Shown here piece after piece: positions 8,858 through 18,219 of a stretch of DNA of 64,000 bases (the first letter of the stretch is position 1; the number at the start of each line of letters is the position of its first letter). Position numbers and translations under genes: made by a program. The notes below the pieces were generated by a model. The model made no database searches and was not told the origin of the DNA. It saw nothing but the letters and a program-made list of their open reading frames with translations. Origin of the DNA: Planctomycetota bacterium (GTDB lineage Bacteria > Planctomycetota > Phycisphaerae > Phycisphaerales > UBA1924); contig JAFEBO010000008.1 in assembly GCA_018242625.1 (NCBI GenBank), positions 620,001 to 684,000 on the forward strand, read 5' to 3'.

Positions 8858-10258
8858 TCAGACCGAAGACTCTTCGGCCATCGCCTTGTTGAACTCTTCG
8901 GCGCTCATCTCGGAAATCTTGGCCTTCTGCAGAATCGCGTCCATGGCCTTGTGCTCGCGGAGCTGCTGATAGATCGCGCCCACCTGGTTCCGTTGGATAA
9001 GTTCCTGCCGGAGCTTGTCGGGGCGGACGCCGCGCTCCTGGGCGATCTGTGCGATCCGCCCATTGAGCTCAGCCTCTTCCACACGAATCTGGAATTCGTC
9101 GGCGGCCTTGTTCAGGATGAAGAACAGTTTGAGCTCACGAACCGCAACTTCGCTGCTCGAGCTGCGGAGCTCGGCGATGTGCTCTTCGATCTTCTGCGGG
9201 TCGACGCCGCGGTACATGAGCTCCATGCGGCGGCGCTCCAGATTGCGCTGCGACTGGATCGAGGTGATGCGCTGCGGCAGGTCGATGGTCGTGTTCTTGA
9301 GCAGGTGCTGCGCAATCTGCTGGCGCATCACCGACTGCTGCTGGATCATGACCCTCTGTTCGAGCCGGCCGCGGACGATCTCGCGGAGCTGAAGGTCGTC
9401 GGTCATCCCGTTGTTCTTGACGACTTCCTCGATCTTGGCGGGAATGATGCGGTCGACGCGATCGACTGTGAATGTGATCTTGAGGTCGGCCCCGCGGATG
9501 GCCTCCACCTCGTGGTTTTCGGGACCCTTGGTCTTGATCGTCCTGCTCTCGCCCGCCTTGGGCAGACCGAACTGCTTGGCAAAGTCCTCGACCATCACGC
9601 CAAGGATCATTCCCTTGCCGTTGCGATCCGCCGTGGGGATCTGCACAACGCAGCCCTTGATGTTGTAGAACTCCTTGCCTTCCGCATCGGTCATGATGCC
9701 GTGGCCGGTCAGGTAGTCGCCCGCCTCGGGCGCTTCGCGGCTCTCGAGCTGGCCTTCGTTAATGAGAACCTTCTGGATCTCGTCGTTCACCACCTCGTCG
9801 GGCATACTCATGGTCGGCTTGCGGACCGGGATGCCGTCGAGCGACGGGAGCGCGAATTCGGGCATCACTTCCACATCGATGTCGAACGCGAGATCCTGGC
9901 CGTCCTTGATCTCAACGGCTCCCAAGGTATCACTGAACGGGTCGCCCACGACTTTCAGGTTCGCCTTGTCGATCGCGGAGCTGTAGGCCGATGCCACGAG
10001 CTGGTTCTTCGCTTCGGAGCGGAGGGCGCTGCCGAATCGCTTCTCGACCAGGGCGGCGGGGACGTGCCCGCGCCGGAAGCCCGGAAGCTGCGCTTCCGCC
10101 GAGATCGCGGCCAGAGACTCACGCAGTTTTTCGCTGACGCGCTCTTTGGGGATCCGGATAGATATGCGTTTGCGACACGGGCCCGCATCGCTGATCTGAA
10201 CATGGTCGTTGCCGCCGGTTGCTTGGGGCTGGGAGGGGCGGGTTTGCGTCTGAGTCAT
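8858..10258 (-). CDS. tig: Trigger factor (ribosome-associated chaperone/PPIase)
   Basis: 466 residues. It binds ribosomal protein L23 at the exit tunnel and shields nascent chains. The ribosome-binding motif appears as LPGFRRGHVPAALV, matching the GFRxGxxP signature. The central FKBP-like region (EAGDYLTGHG onward) and a long helical C-terminal domain rich in Arg/Gln follow. The frame is open upstream to 10285; the ATG at 10258, preceded by a GGAG, gives the better N-terminus. The first 25 residues are a Thr/Gln/Pro-rich extension before the ribosome-binding domain. The clpP/clpX genes that often accompany tig are absent. Confidence 0.9.
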   Translation of the reverse strand: MTQTQTRPSQPQATGGNDHVQISDAGPCRKRISIRIPKERVSEKLRESLAAISAEAQLPGFRRGHVPAALVEKRFGSALRSEAKNQLVASAYSSAIDKANLKVVGDPFSDTLGAVEIKDGQDLAFDIDVEVMPEFALPSLDGIPVRKPTMSMPDEVVNDEIQKVLINEGQLESREAPEAGDYLTGHGIMTDAEGKEFYNIKGCVVQIPTADRNGKGMILGVMVEDFAKQFGLPKAGESRTIKTKGPENHEVEAIRGADLKITFTVDRVDRIIPAKIEEVVKNNGMTDDLQLREIVRGRLEQRVMIQQQSVMRQQIAQHLLKNTTIDLPQRITSIQSQRNLERRRMELMYRGVDPQKIEEHIAELRSSSSEVAVRELKLFFILNKAADEFQIRVEEAELNGRIAQIAQERGVRPDKLRQELIQRNQVGAIYQQLREHKAMDAILQKAKISEMSAEEFNKAMAEESSV

Positions 10259-10440
10259 CGGAGCTGCTCCGGAAACATGGCCCAACGCTTATCGCGCCGG
10301 CGGTTGGATCGTCGGTGGTCAGCCGCCACTCGGCGGCCGTACAAAGGTGTCCCGTTCAGGACGCCTAGTGTACGCCGATACCGGCCGGCTTCAACTTCCC
10401 TTCATATCGCGTTCGGGACCCGCAAACACGCCATTCGCGC

Positions 10441-11313
10441 ATGTCGACGCTAGGCATAGACATCGGCGGGACCTCGATCAAGGCGGCCCTGGCAGGCCCC
10501 CAAGGGATTGTTACACAGCGAAGCGCGGAATATGCCCTTCCGACCCTGGAAGTACTGGTGGCGGCTCTGAAACAGGCTGTGCCGGCTTCCCGTGATCCGG
10601 TCGAGGCTATCGGCCTTTGCGTGCCCGGGAGGCTGAACGCCGAGGGAACGAAGGTGGAGCATTCCATCAACGTGCCGGCTCTGCAGGCCCTGCCGCTCCG
10701 GGAGATCCTGGCGGCCGGTCTGGGGGCATCGGTGGGGACGAAACTCCGCATCGAGAGCGATGCCTTCGCGTCGGCCTACGGGCATTGGGAACGGACTGGC
10801 CGACGACCCGGGCGACTCTTTGCGGTGGCCCTTGGAACCGGAGTGGGGGCCTGTGTCCTAGAAACAGGTGAGCCACTTCGATTTACGGGGGGCGGGGCGG
10901 GCCACTTTGGACAGATCGATGTGAGCCTCGACAGTCATGCTCCGGCCGGCCGGGACGGCGTCCGTGGGTCGCTGGAGGCTTATTTGGGAGCCCAGTCGCT
11001 CCGGCAACAACTCGGCGATGGATTTGCGGCGCGGTTGGGCGACTTGGACAGCGAATCCGTGCCGCTGCGTGCTTTGGCCAAGGCACTGCACACCGCGCAC
11101 GCCCTTTTCCGCCCGGACCGGATCGCCCTTCTCGGGTTCATCGGCGAAAGGCTTGCTCCGGCCGCCGAGCAGGTCCGCCGGGCAATCGAACGCGATCTTC
11201 CTTCGGTTGCCCGCAAGAGTTGGACGCTGGAGTTCGCCCAAAGCCCGTTCCTGGCGGCGATCGGCGTGGGACTGCTGGCGGGAAAGAGTGATCAGGCCGG
11301 CGTCGGGCGCTGA
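10441..11313 (+). CDS. ROK-like sugar kinase (probable N-acetylhexosamine/glucose kinase)
   Basis: 290-residue ASKHA-fold kinase. The phosphate-1 motif GIDIGGTSIKAAL is at the N-terminus, then a catalytic-Asp segment IESDAFASAYG, the phosphate-2 VALGTGVGA and a GGGAGHFGQ segment. The zinc-binding cysteine cluster of classic ROK proteins is not seen, so it is a divergent member. It ends 22 bases into the convergent oxoamine synthase gene at the tail of the AnmK/MurQ operon. That context suggests phosphorylation of the GlcNAc released during muropeptide recycling; this is inference and glucokinase is an alternative. Confidence 0.75.
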   Translation: MSTLGIDIGGTSIKAALAGPQGIVTQRSAEYALPTLEVLVAALKQAVPASRDPVEAIGLCVPGRLNAEGTKVEHSINVPALQALPLREILAAGLGASVGTKLRIESDAFASAYGHWERTGRRPGRLFAVALGTGVGACVLETGEPLRFTGGGAGHFGQIDVSLDSHAPAGRDGVRGSLEAYLGAQSLRQQLGDGFAARLGDLDSESVPLRALAKALHTAHALFRPDRIALLGFIGERLAPAAEQVRRAIERDLPSVARKSWTLEFAQSPFLAAIGVGLLAGKSDQAGVGR

Positions 11314-12554
11314 GGCACCGCGATGCTGTCAACCGCGTAGTCCCAGGGACCGATGAGTTCCGGCCCACCGGCCTTGTCACTCCGGAAGCGAAGCGGTTTG
11401 GCTTCGGGGGCGACAGATTCGGCGGCCGACAGACCCGGCTCCGAGGCGATGCCGTCGCTGAAACCCCTGATCAGCTCCTCGATCTGGCCCGGTGTATGGC
11501 ACGCGTTCACAGTGACACGGAAGTAGCGATCGGCCGGCCCGCCCGGATAAGAAATGAGCGGCGCAAGCATTCCGCGGTCCAAGAGCCGGCGATGGATGCG
11601 CTCCATGACTGCTTCATCTCCGACTACGAACGTGAAGATGGGAGCGGGCGTCGGATAGAGCTCGATCCGAAGGGCCTTGAGCCCGCGTCGGAGCTGATCG
11701 GTATTGGCGCGCAGACGTTGAAGAAGCTGCGGCTCGCGCTCGACCACGCGCAGTGCTTCACGGGCCCCCTCGATAATCGCCGGAGGAGCCGGAGTCGTGC
11801 CGCGGTAGACGCTCGCCACGTCCTGAGCGTGCTGTATGAGGTCGGATGTTCCGGCGATCACACCCCCGTAGCAGCCCAAGCCTTTGGCGAGGCTGGAAGT
11901 GATGACAACCCGGGTGTCGAGCATTTTTCCCGGGCCAGAAAGCCCGTAGTGATCCGCCACGCCCCGCCCGCTTCGCCCCAGGACGCACAGGCCGTGGCAG
12001 TCATCGATGACGAGCAAAGAGCGTCCCGTCGGCAGTGCGTCAAGCAGTGCACGTGCCGGAGCCACAGCTCCGTCGGCGGCGAATACGCCGTCGGTGAGGA
12101 TGACCACGCCCTCGCGTACGTACTGCTGAGCGAGAGCTCCGGCCGCGCGAACGTCCAGGTGCGGATACGCGATGACGCGCATGCCGGCGGCGGTGACCGC
12201 GTGGGCAACGCTGCGATGGCATTTTTCGTCCGTGATGGCAACGCGGAAGTCGCGAGCCAGCGCCTGGCCGAGGGCGAGGTTGGCCGAATATCCCTCCGGG
12301 GTGACCAGGGCCTGCTGGGTCTGCAGGAAGCCGGCAAGCTCCGCCTCGAGGGCATCGTGGGAGACCGAGTCGCCGGTGGTCTCGCGCGAAGCCGTCGTGC
12401 TCAGGCCGTACCGATCGAGCCCGGCATGAACAGCCTGCAGCACTTCACGATGGTGCGCCAGACCAAGGTAATTGCACCCGCCAAAGCCGACCAGTCGTTT
12501 TCCATCGACCACAATTTCGGTCGCGGACGCACTCTCAACGGGGATGCGGGCCAA
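11292..12554 (-). CDS. PLP-dependent alpha-oxoamine synthase (BioF/KBL-like)
   Basis: 420 residues, fold-type I aminotransferase of the family that condenses an amino acid with an acyl-CoA (8-amino-7-oxononanoate synthase, 2-amino-3-ketobutyrate CoA ligase, 5-aminolevulinate synthase). Seen: NYLGLAHH near the N-terminus, the glycine-rich TTASRETTGDS segment, the IDDCHGLCVLG Asp/His pair and the PLP lysine in SSLAKGLGCYGG. Start is a TTG at 12554 with GGAGAG ten bases upstream. It is the last gene of the minus-strand run containing murQ and anmK (113-base gap). No biotin genes are nearby, so the product is unknown. Confidence 0.75.
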   Translation of the reverse strand: MARIPVESASATEIVVDGKRLVGFGGCNYLGLAHHREVLQAVHAGLDRYGLSTTASRETTGDSVSHDALEAELAGFLQTQQALVTPEGYSANLALGQALARDFRVAITDEKCHRSVAHAVTAAGMRVIAYPHLDVRAAGALAQQYVREGVVILTDGVFAADGAVAPARALLDALPTGRSLLVIDDCHGLCVLGRSGRGVADHYGLSGPGKMLDTRVVITSSLAKGLGCYGGVIAGTSDLIQHAQDVASVYRGTTPAPPAIIEGAREALRVVEREPQLLQRLRANTDQLRRGLKALRIELYPTPAPIFTFVVGDEAVMERIHRRLLDRGMLAPLISYPGGPADRYFRVTVNACHTPGQIEELIRGFSDGIASEPGLSAAESVAPEAKPLRFRSDKAGGPELIGPWDYAVDSIAVPQRPTPA

Positions 12555-12667
12555 CGTTTCTCTCCAGTCGCCGAACGCTCAGCATTCAATGTATCGGCCC
12601 GGGAATGCCCCGGACACGAAGTTGTAGGGACGCGGTCTGGCCCGCGAATGCCGGCGGGCGCCGGTGT

Positions 12668-13582
12668 TCAAATCTTGCTGGCCAGAGCCACGTCGAGCCT
12701 GCCCTTGGCAGCATGCAGAAAGGCTTCGGCGTCGCCTTTGCCCATCTTCCTGCGGTGCATCACGACGGCCACCTTGACGTTCCGGTCCGCCTTGTCCAGA
12801 AGGCCGAGGGCTTCGGGGCGGGAGAGCCCGGTCAGTGTGGAAACGATGCGTGCGGCCCGATCGCGGAGCTTGTCGTTGGTCGCTCGCAGGTCGACCATCA
12901 GATTTTCAAAGACACGCCCGGAACGGATCATCAGCACGGTCGAGATGGTGTTGAGCGCCATCTTGGTGGCCGTGCCGGCTTTCATGCGGGTCGAGCCCGT
13001 CAGAACTTCCGGACCGGTCGGGAGCACGATCAGCTTGTCCGCGCCGTCGGGCTTCCGACACGGCGAGCAGGTGAGCAGGGCCGTCAGCGGCTTGCTGGGC
13101 ATTGAGGAGGCGTACCGCAGAGCGCCGAGCACGTAGGGTGTCGTGCCGCCGGCCGCGATCCCGATCACGGTGTCGATCGATGTCAAGTTCAATGCCGCCA
13201 GGTCTTCGTTCGCGCCGTGCGGGTCGTCTTCTTTTCCTTCGCTGCTCTTTCGCAGGGCAGAGTCGCCGCCGGCGATGATGCCGACGATGCGGCCCGGCTC
13301 CACCTGGAATGTCGGGGGCGCTTCCGACGCGTCGAGCACGCCCAGCCGTCCGGATGTGCCGGCGCCGAGATAGACCATGCGGCCGCCCGCGACAAAGCCC
13401 CGCTCCGCGGCGCTGATGAACTCGTCGAGGGCCGGTGCCGCTTCCTCGAGCGCCGCGAGCACGGCGCGGTCCTCCTGCTGGATGATCTGCACGCACTGGG
13501 CCACCGAGAGCGCGTGCAGGTCCATCGTGCGCGGGTTGCGCTGCTCGGTAAGCACATGCGACCGGTCGGGCGGCAACGTCAT
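12668..13582 (-). CDS. murQ: N-acetylmuramic acid 6-phosphate etherase
   Basis: 304 residues (typical about 300). It cleaves the lactyl ether of MurNAc-6-P to give GlcNAc-6-P and D-lactate in the cytoplasm. The SIS-domain phosphosugar site is visible in VYLGAGTSGRLGVLDASE, with IAGGDSALRKSSEG and the GSTRMKAGTATKMALN segment diagnostic of MurQ. The start lies nine bases after the anmK stop, so its substrate is made by the gene just before it. No MurR-type regulator is adjacent. Confidence 0.92.
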   Translation of the reverse strand: MTLPPDRSHVLTEQRNPRTMDLHALSVAQCVQIIQQEDRAVLAALEEAAPALDEFISAAERGFVAGGRMVYLGAGTSGRLGVLDASEAPPTFQVEPGRIVGIIAGGDSALRKSSEGKEDDPHGANEDLAALNLTSIDTVIGIAAGGTTPYVLGALRYASSMPSKPLTALLTCSPCRKPDGADKLIVLPTGPEVLTGSTRMKAGTATKMALNTISTVLMIRSGRVFENLMVDLRATNDKLRDRAARIVSTLTGLSRPEALGLLDKADRNVKVAVVMHRRKMGKGDAEAFLHAAKGRLDVALASKI

Positions 13583-13591
13583 GGCGCTACG

Positions 13592-14734
13592 TTATGGCGG
13601 CGGTGGAGTTGGGGTTGGATATGCCCAGCACCCCGAGAGCGGCGCGGGCGGGCGAACGCCGGTCACTTCTGGCAGGGTGATCGGAACGCGATCCTGGCAA
13701 AGAGCCCCCAGGACCGCAAACTCCATCGCTTCACGGAACGCGGCAGGGACACCAAAGTCGTCCGATGCCCGAACGCTCAGGGAGCCCAGAGCGTTTGCGT
13801 GGCGTGCGATGGACGCGAAGAGGGCCTTATTGTGCACACCGCCGCCGGCAAGGACCAGATGGCCGAAGCCGCGGCAGGCTTCTGCAATCGTGCGACCAAT
13901 GGCATCGCAGGCGGTAGCGGCCAAATCCGGGCCGTTCAGCGATGACGCGGTTGTTCGGAGCCAGTCCATCGACTCGTCCCCGGTTCCCAGGCTTCTGCGG
14001 CTTTCGCGAGCGGCAGACAAAGCCCGGCCGAGTTCGGATGCGGCCTCGGGGCTGATGCGCCCGCCTTGTGCGATCCGCCCGTCCCTGTCGTATTCGGCGT
14101 TGAGCTTGGCCCGGGCAATCGCGTTGAGCAACTGGTTGCAGGCGCAGATGTCAAATCCGCGGACGGATGGCACGCCCGTGTTCTTCTCGGGTTCGAACCT
14201 GACACCCGTGACGTTGGCAAACCCGCCGAGGTTGATCACACCGAAAGCCGGGCGAAGCTCCGCATGTCCGGCGAAGAGGATCGCGTCGGCAAGCGGCGTG
14301 ATAGGCGCTCCCTGTCCGCCGGCGGCAAGATCGGCTCCCCGCAGATCGAACACGACGGGCGTCCCCAGCGCCTCCACGATCGGCCACGGGTTCATCAGCT
14401 GCCATGACACGGGCGGAGCATGAAAGACGGTCTGTCCATGAACACAAACAAGATCGGGGCGTTCTTCACGCGTCAGCTCCTGGACCGTGCGGGCGTGCAA
14501 CAGCGCAAACTCGCGAGCCAGCGAGGCGATCTGGCTCGCCGTCATCGGCTGCTGATCGCAGAAATGGCGGAGAGGAAGCCGCAGTTCGCCCAGATCCCGG
14601 GAAACAGTTCGGACCAAGGTCGCTCGGAGAGCCAGACCGCGGCCCACGATGCGCACCAGTGCGCAGTCGAGAGCATCCAGACTGGTGCCTGTCATACAGC
14701 CGGCGACGAGACGAACCTGATCAGCCGGAGCCAT
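13592..14734 (-). CDS. anmK: Anhydro-N-acetylmuramic acid kinase
   Basis: 380 residues. It opens the 1,6-anhydro ring of anhMurNAc and phosphorylates it to MurNAc-6-P, the MurQ substrate. Signature N-terminus GCMTGTSLDALDCALV, a VHGQTVFHAPP segment, VVFDLRGADLAAGGQGAPI, INLGGFANVTG and a C-terminal LAGGGVHNKAL. The start overlaps the end of the GH20 gene by 14 bases, indicating translational coupling. Presence of this kinase implies that lytic transglycosylase products (1,6-anhydro-muropeptides) are recovered. Confidence 0.92.
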   Translation of the reverse strand: MAPADQVRLVAGCMTGTSLDALDCALVRIVGRGLALRATLVRTVSRDLGELRLPLRHFCDQQPMTASQIASLAREFALLHARTVQELTREERPDLVCVHGQTVFHAPPVSWQLMNPWPIVEALGTPVVFDLRGADLAAGGQGAPITPLADAILFAGHAELRPAFGVINLGGFANVTGVRFEPEKNTGVPSVRGFDICACNQLLNAIARAKLNAEYDRDGRIAQGGRISPEAASELGRALSAARESRRSLGTGDESMDWLRTTASSLNGPDLAATACDAIGRTIAEACRGFGHLVLAGGGVHNKALFASIARHANALGSLSVRASDDFGVPAAFREAMEFAVLGALCQDRVPITLPEVTGVRPPAPLSGCWAYPTPTPPPP

Positions 14735-16598
14735 CGGGGGCTCCGGCTGCGGTTTCCTGGATCAGTCGGTCATAATGCGCCGTGCTGCTCTCAAGCCCGC
14801 CGGGACGCGAGCGCAGGTTCCACAAACGCTGATGTTCTTCGCGGATCTCTTCCAGGGAACGGTGCAGGCTTGCCGCAGGCCGGCCGCCGCGTCGGGCGCT
14901 GCCGCGCTGACACAAGATCTCCGCGCAGCGAGCCGTGAAGCGAAGCTCGTCGCCGATATGTCCGGGCAAGTCGGACGGAACCCGGCCGTGCAGCCATGCC
15001 GCGGCCTGGGCGCTCTCCGTCCAGAGTCCGGCGCTACCCGGCTTCCACGGATCGTTCCAGCCGAGCGTGGAATCCTGAAGAACCGCGGAGGCGTTCTTGA
15101 GTCGCGTCGGTTTTCCGGCGGCATCGGGGCGGCCGCTGATCTGCTTCTGGATTTTGTCGATTTCGCCGACATCTTCGAGCCAGGAGGCGGTCTGGAGCGC
15201 GCAATCGCCGAAGACCTGCAGTGATTCGGCGCGGGGGTCGCCGCCGCCGGGTTCGCCGGTCCAGGCGGCGCTGAGCGCATCGGCGATGCCGTGCAGCGAG
15301 ACTGGCCACTGCTGGCGATGGCCGAGGTCGCCCCAGTCGGTGATGAGCAGGCCGGTGGCGCCGTGCCGCTTGGCGGCGGCGATCGCTGCGTCGATGTTGC
15401 CGCGGCGCTCGACGGAGCGCCCGATGATGCTGCGCCAGGCGCTGGTGCCGGGGCAGACCCAGAACTCGCGTCCGCTGTGCTTGAGGGTGTGGCCCCACTT
15501 GTCGAAGTCGCTGTCGGGTTCGTACCCCCACGCGAGGGAGAGAAGGTCGGAGGGCATCATCCCGATCTTGTCGGGATGTGAGAGCGCGATGTCCGCCCAG
15601 AACATCGGCTTAAATCCGTGCCGGCGCACTTCGCTCACAACCTTGTGGACAAAGTCGAAGTAGACCGGCGCGCGCCCGCGTTCCGCGACTTCGGCGGCGC
15701 TGCGGCCCTGGCCCACATCGAAGGTCTCGTCGCAGTTGATGTTGACGAGCTTGCTCGAGAAGTGGGGGAGCAACTGGTCGAGCAGGTCTCGCACCAATTC
15801 ATGCGAACGGGTGTCGAGCGGGCAGAGGCTGAACGGTCCCGGCCGGTCCCACTCCATGAATTTCCACGTTGTGTCGAGGCTGTCAACTTCCGCGAGGGGT
15901 AAGTAGCGGGGGAGCGAGAGCCATCTGGCGAGATGCCCGAAGCAGTTCTGGTTCGCCGCCAGCGTGATGCCGAGTTCGCGGCACCAGCCGTCGAGTGTTT
16001 CGTATTCCGCGCCCGTCATGGGCGAGGCGTTTTGCCAGACATCTTCGTGGCCCGCGTAGGCGAACGTATGTTCGGTGTAGAGCTGCAGGTGGTTGCACTT
16101 AAGTAGCGCGAGCGCATCGACGATCTCGCGCAGGTGCTCCATCGTCGGGACGCGATCGCGCGAGATGTCAAGCATGACGCCGCGGGTCGCGATCGCGGGT
16201 TCATCAGCGATGTCGAGCGCGGGCAGCGACGCTCCGTACTGGCGCAGCAACTGTGCGAGCGTGGCGGCGGCGTGGCGAACACCCTGAACTTCGCCCGCGA
16301 TGATCGTGACGCTCGGCTTCCGGCTTTCCCGGATTTCGATGCGGTAGCCCTGCGCGGGCTTGCTCGTGCCGCGGTTTCGGTCGAGTGAAACGCGGACATC
16401 CGACTCGGGGCCATCGAAATGAATGTCGTTAAAGCCCGCGGCGCGGAGTACGGGTTCGATCACGTTGCGCAGCGGTCCGGCGTTCACCCGTAACGGACGC
16501 TGGATCCGGGCAAAGCCGCCGACTCGCTCGATGAGGCGAGGCTTGGGAAAGAGCAGGGGGCGTTCGGTCTCGAGGTGCTTGGCCGGCTGTTCAGTCAA
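14721..16598 (-). CDS. GH20 beta-N-acetylhexosaminidase, cytoplasmic
   Basis: 625 residues. An N-terminal GH20b-like domain (to about residue 130) precedes a (beta/alpha)8 GH20 domain opening with ATRGVMLDISRDRVPT. The catalytic Asp-Glu pair lies in NINCDETFD (about residues 290-291), consistent with substrate-assisted release of terminal GlcNAc/GalNAc. The TTG start at 16598 is set by GGAGAAGAG upstream and overlaps the symporter stop (TTGACTGA). The longer frame lacks such a signal. With this start there is no signal peptide, so the enzyme should act inside the cell, where it could split GlcNAc from anhMurNAc as NagZ (GH3) does elsewhere. The C-terminal 150 residues are helical. Confidence 0.85.
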   Translation of the reverse strand: MTEQPAKHLETERPLLFPKPRLIERVGGFARIQRPLRVNAGPLRNVIEPVLRAAGFNDIHFDGPESDVRVSLDRNRGTSKPAQGYRIEIRESRKPSVTIIAGEVQGVRHAAATLAQLLRQYGASLPALDIADEPAIATRGVMLDISRDRVPTMEHLREIVDALALLKCNHLQLYTEHTFAYAGHEDVWQNASPMTGAEYETLDGWCRELGITLAANQNCFGHLARWLSLPRYLPLAEVDSLDTTWKFMEWDRPGPFSLCPLDTRSHELVRDLLDQLLPHFSSKLVNINCDETFDVGQGRSAAEVAERGRAPVYFDFVHKVVSEVRRHGFKPMFWADIALSHPDKIGMMPSDLLSLAWGYEPDSDFDKWGHTLKHSGREFWVCPGTSAWRSIIGRSVERRGNIDAAIAAAKRHGATGLLITDWGDLGHRQQWPVSLHGIADALSAAWTGEPGGGDPRAESLQVFGDCALQTASWLEDVGEIDKIQKQISGRPDAAGKPTRLKNASAVLQDSTLGWNDPWKPGSAGLWTESAQAAAWLHGRVPSDLPGHIGDELRFTARCAEILCQRGSARRGGRPAASLHRSLEEIREEHQRLWNLRSRPGGLESSTAHYDRLIQETAAGAPDGSG

Positions 16599-18159
16599 TG
16601 CTCTTCTCCGGCGGCCGCTTGCCCGCGATACAAACCACAAAGGCGATCGTCGTGCCGATCACGAGGTGCCACGGCCACGCGAGCTTGACGTTCGCGAGGC
16701 CGATCGCCGAAGCGTATCGGGTCCAGACCACGGGCTGAAGGGCCACGAGCACGAAGAAGCCGGCGACGATGGCGGCGATCGCGGAGGAGGAGTTGCCGCG
16801 ACGGGTGAAGAGCGCGGTCAGGAAAACCGCGAGCAGCCCGGCGTATGCAAATGTCATGACGCTGAGCGCCAGATCGATGAGCGTCTGTCCGCTCGCCCGC
16901 TGCCAGTAGATGCAGACGACGGCGAACGCGCCGAGCACAAGCCCCCAGATCGCCACCCCGACGCGCCCGGCCGTGACGTAGTGGTGGGGAGATCGCGCGG
17001 GCCGGAGGGGCATGTAAAAGTCTTTGATCGCCGTTGCGGCCATCGCGTTGAGCGCGGAGTTCAGGCTCGAGATCCCGACCGAGAGCAGCCCGGCCATCAT
17101 GAGACCGGACATGCCCGCGGGCATCTCGCGGAGAATGAAAGTCAGGAAGACCTTGCGGGAGTCGGAAGGCACGTACGACGGCGCCGCCGGCCCGAGCCTG
17201 GCGGCTTCTCCGTAGAACACATACAGCAGCAGCCCGATCAGCAGAAAGAGCGCGACGATGGGAACAGCGAGCGCGATCGCAAGGATCGCCGACTGCCCGC
17301 CCTTGATCGCGGTGCGGCAGGTCAGCATCCGCTGCGCGAGATCGTGGTCCGCGCCGTAGGAGGCGAGCCCCATGAGCGGGAACGCCAGCAGCGAAGTCCA
17401 GAGCGTAAACGCGAGCGATGGATCGGTGCGCGTGTCGAGCAGCGTGAGTTTGCTGCCCGTGCGGCTTGAGGGCGATTGAAGAACGTGGATGATTTCAGAT
17501 CCGCTCAGCGGGATCTTGTGGAGCAGAAGCCAGATCGCTCCTCCCACCGCGACCAGCAGCACGATGGTCTGCACCACCTCGGTCCAGATCACGCTCGAGA
17601 TTCCTCCCGCGAGCGTGTAGGAAACGGATATGAAAACGAGCGCCGCACACGCGACGATGATCTGCCACTCGGTCTGCTGCGCGCCGGAGTCGCCGAAAAG
17701 CAGCATGGAGAGGGGGATGGCGGCGATGTAGATGCGGGCGCCGCTCGCGAAGACGCGGCCGATCATGAATGTGGCGCTCGCGGCTTTCTTGGCGCCCTCT
17801 CCAAGGCGCTGGCCGAGCAGTTCGTAGATGCTCGTCACGTTGGCGCGATAGAACGCGGGGATGAACCAGACCGCGACGATCACAATGGCGATCAGGCCGC
17901 CCAGGTTGGTCGTCAGATAGGTGAGGTTGCCCTCGTAGGCGATCTGCGGAACCCCGATAAACGTGGCGACGGAGAGGGAACTCGCGATGATCGAGAGCGC
18001 GACGGCCCAGACGGGCATCCGCCGGCCGCCCAGGAAGTAGTCCCCGGTGTCCTTCTGCTCTTTGCGGGAGAAGAAAAACCCCGCCACCGCCAGCACGACC
18101 AGATAGAGGCCGAGAACGGCCCAGTCGAGCGGTTTGAGAAAGGTGGGGACGTCCGGCAT
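16591..18159 (-). CDS. Sodium:solute symporter (SSS family)
   Basis: 522 residues with about 13 hydrophobic segments. The first follows PLDWAVLGLYLVVL, then a GDYFLGGRRMP loop typical of SSS transporters, SIIASSLSVATFIGVP with sodium-site serines, and SYTLAGGISSVIWTEVVQ. The ATG at 18159 is preferred over an upstream start because it matches the family N-terminus. It is the first gene of a coupled run (symporter, GH20, AnmK, MurQ). The likely cargo is therefore a peptidoglycan-derived sugar or another N-acetylated sugar; this is inference from position. Some SSS members carry sialic acid or other sugars. Confidence 0.85.
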   Translation of the reverse strand: MPDVPTFLKPLDWAVLGLYLVVLAVAGFFFSRKEQKDTGDYFLGGRRMPVWAVALSIIASSLSVATFIGVPQIAYEGNLTYLTTNLGGLIAIVIVAVWFIPAFYRANVTSIYELLGQRLGEGAKKAASATFMIGRVFASGARIYIAAIPLSMLLFGDSGAQQTEWQIIVACAALVFISVSYTLAGGISSVIWTEVVQTIVLLVAVGGAIWLLLHKIPLSGSEIIHVLQSPSSRTGSKLTLLDTRTDPSLAFTLWTSLLAFPLMGLASYGADHDLAQRMLTCRTAIKGGQSAILAIALAVPIVALFLLIGLLLYVFYGEAARLGPAAPSYVPSDSRKVFLTFILREMPAGMSGLMMAGLLSVGISSLNSALNAMAATAIKDFYMPLRPARSPHHYVTAGRVGVAIWGLVLGAFAVVCIYWQRASGQTLIDLALSVMTFAYAGLLAVFLTALFTRRGNSSSAIAAIVAGFFVLVALQPVVWTRYASAIGLANVKLAWPWHLVIGTTIAFVVCIAGKRPPEKSID

Positions 18160-18219
18160 GAGCCGGGAACTATCGCCCCGCCCGATCACGGGGCAAAAAA
18201 GAAAAAACTCACCAGCGAA

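Noticed and set aside
8951..10453. 500-codon plus-strand frame opposite trigger factor
   Set aside because: Antisense to a complete conserved tig gene, no Shine-Dalgarno, no recognisable domain.
11496..13136. 546-codon plus-strand frame spanning the oxoamine synthase and murQ genes
   Set aside because: Crosses two conserved genes in antisense; composition artefact.
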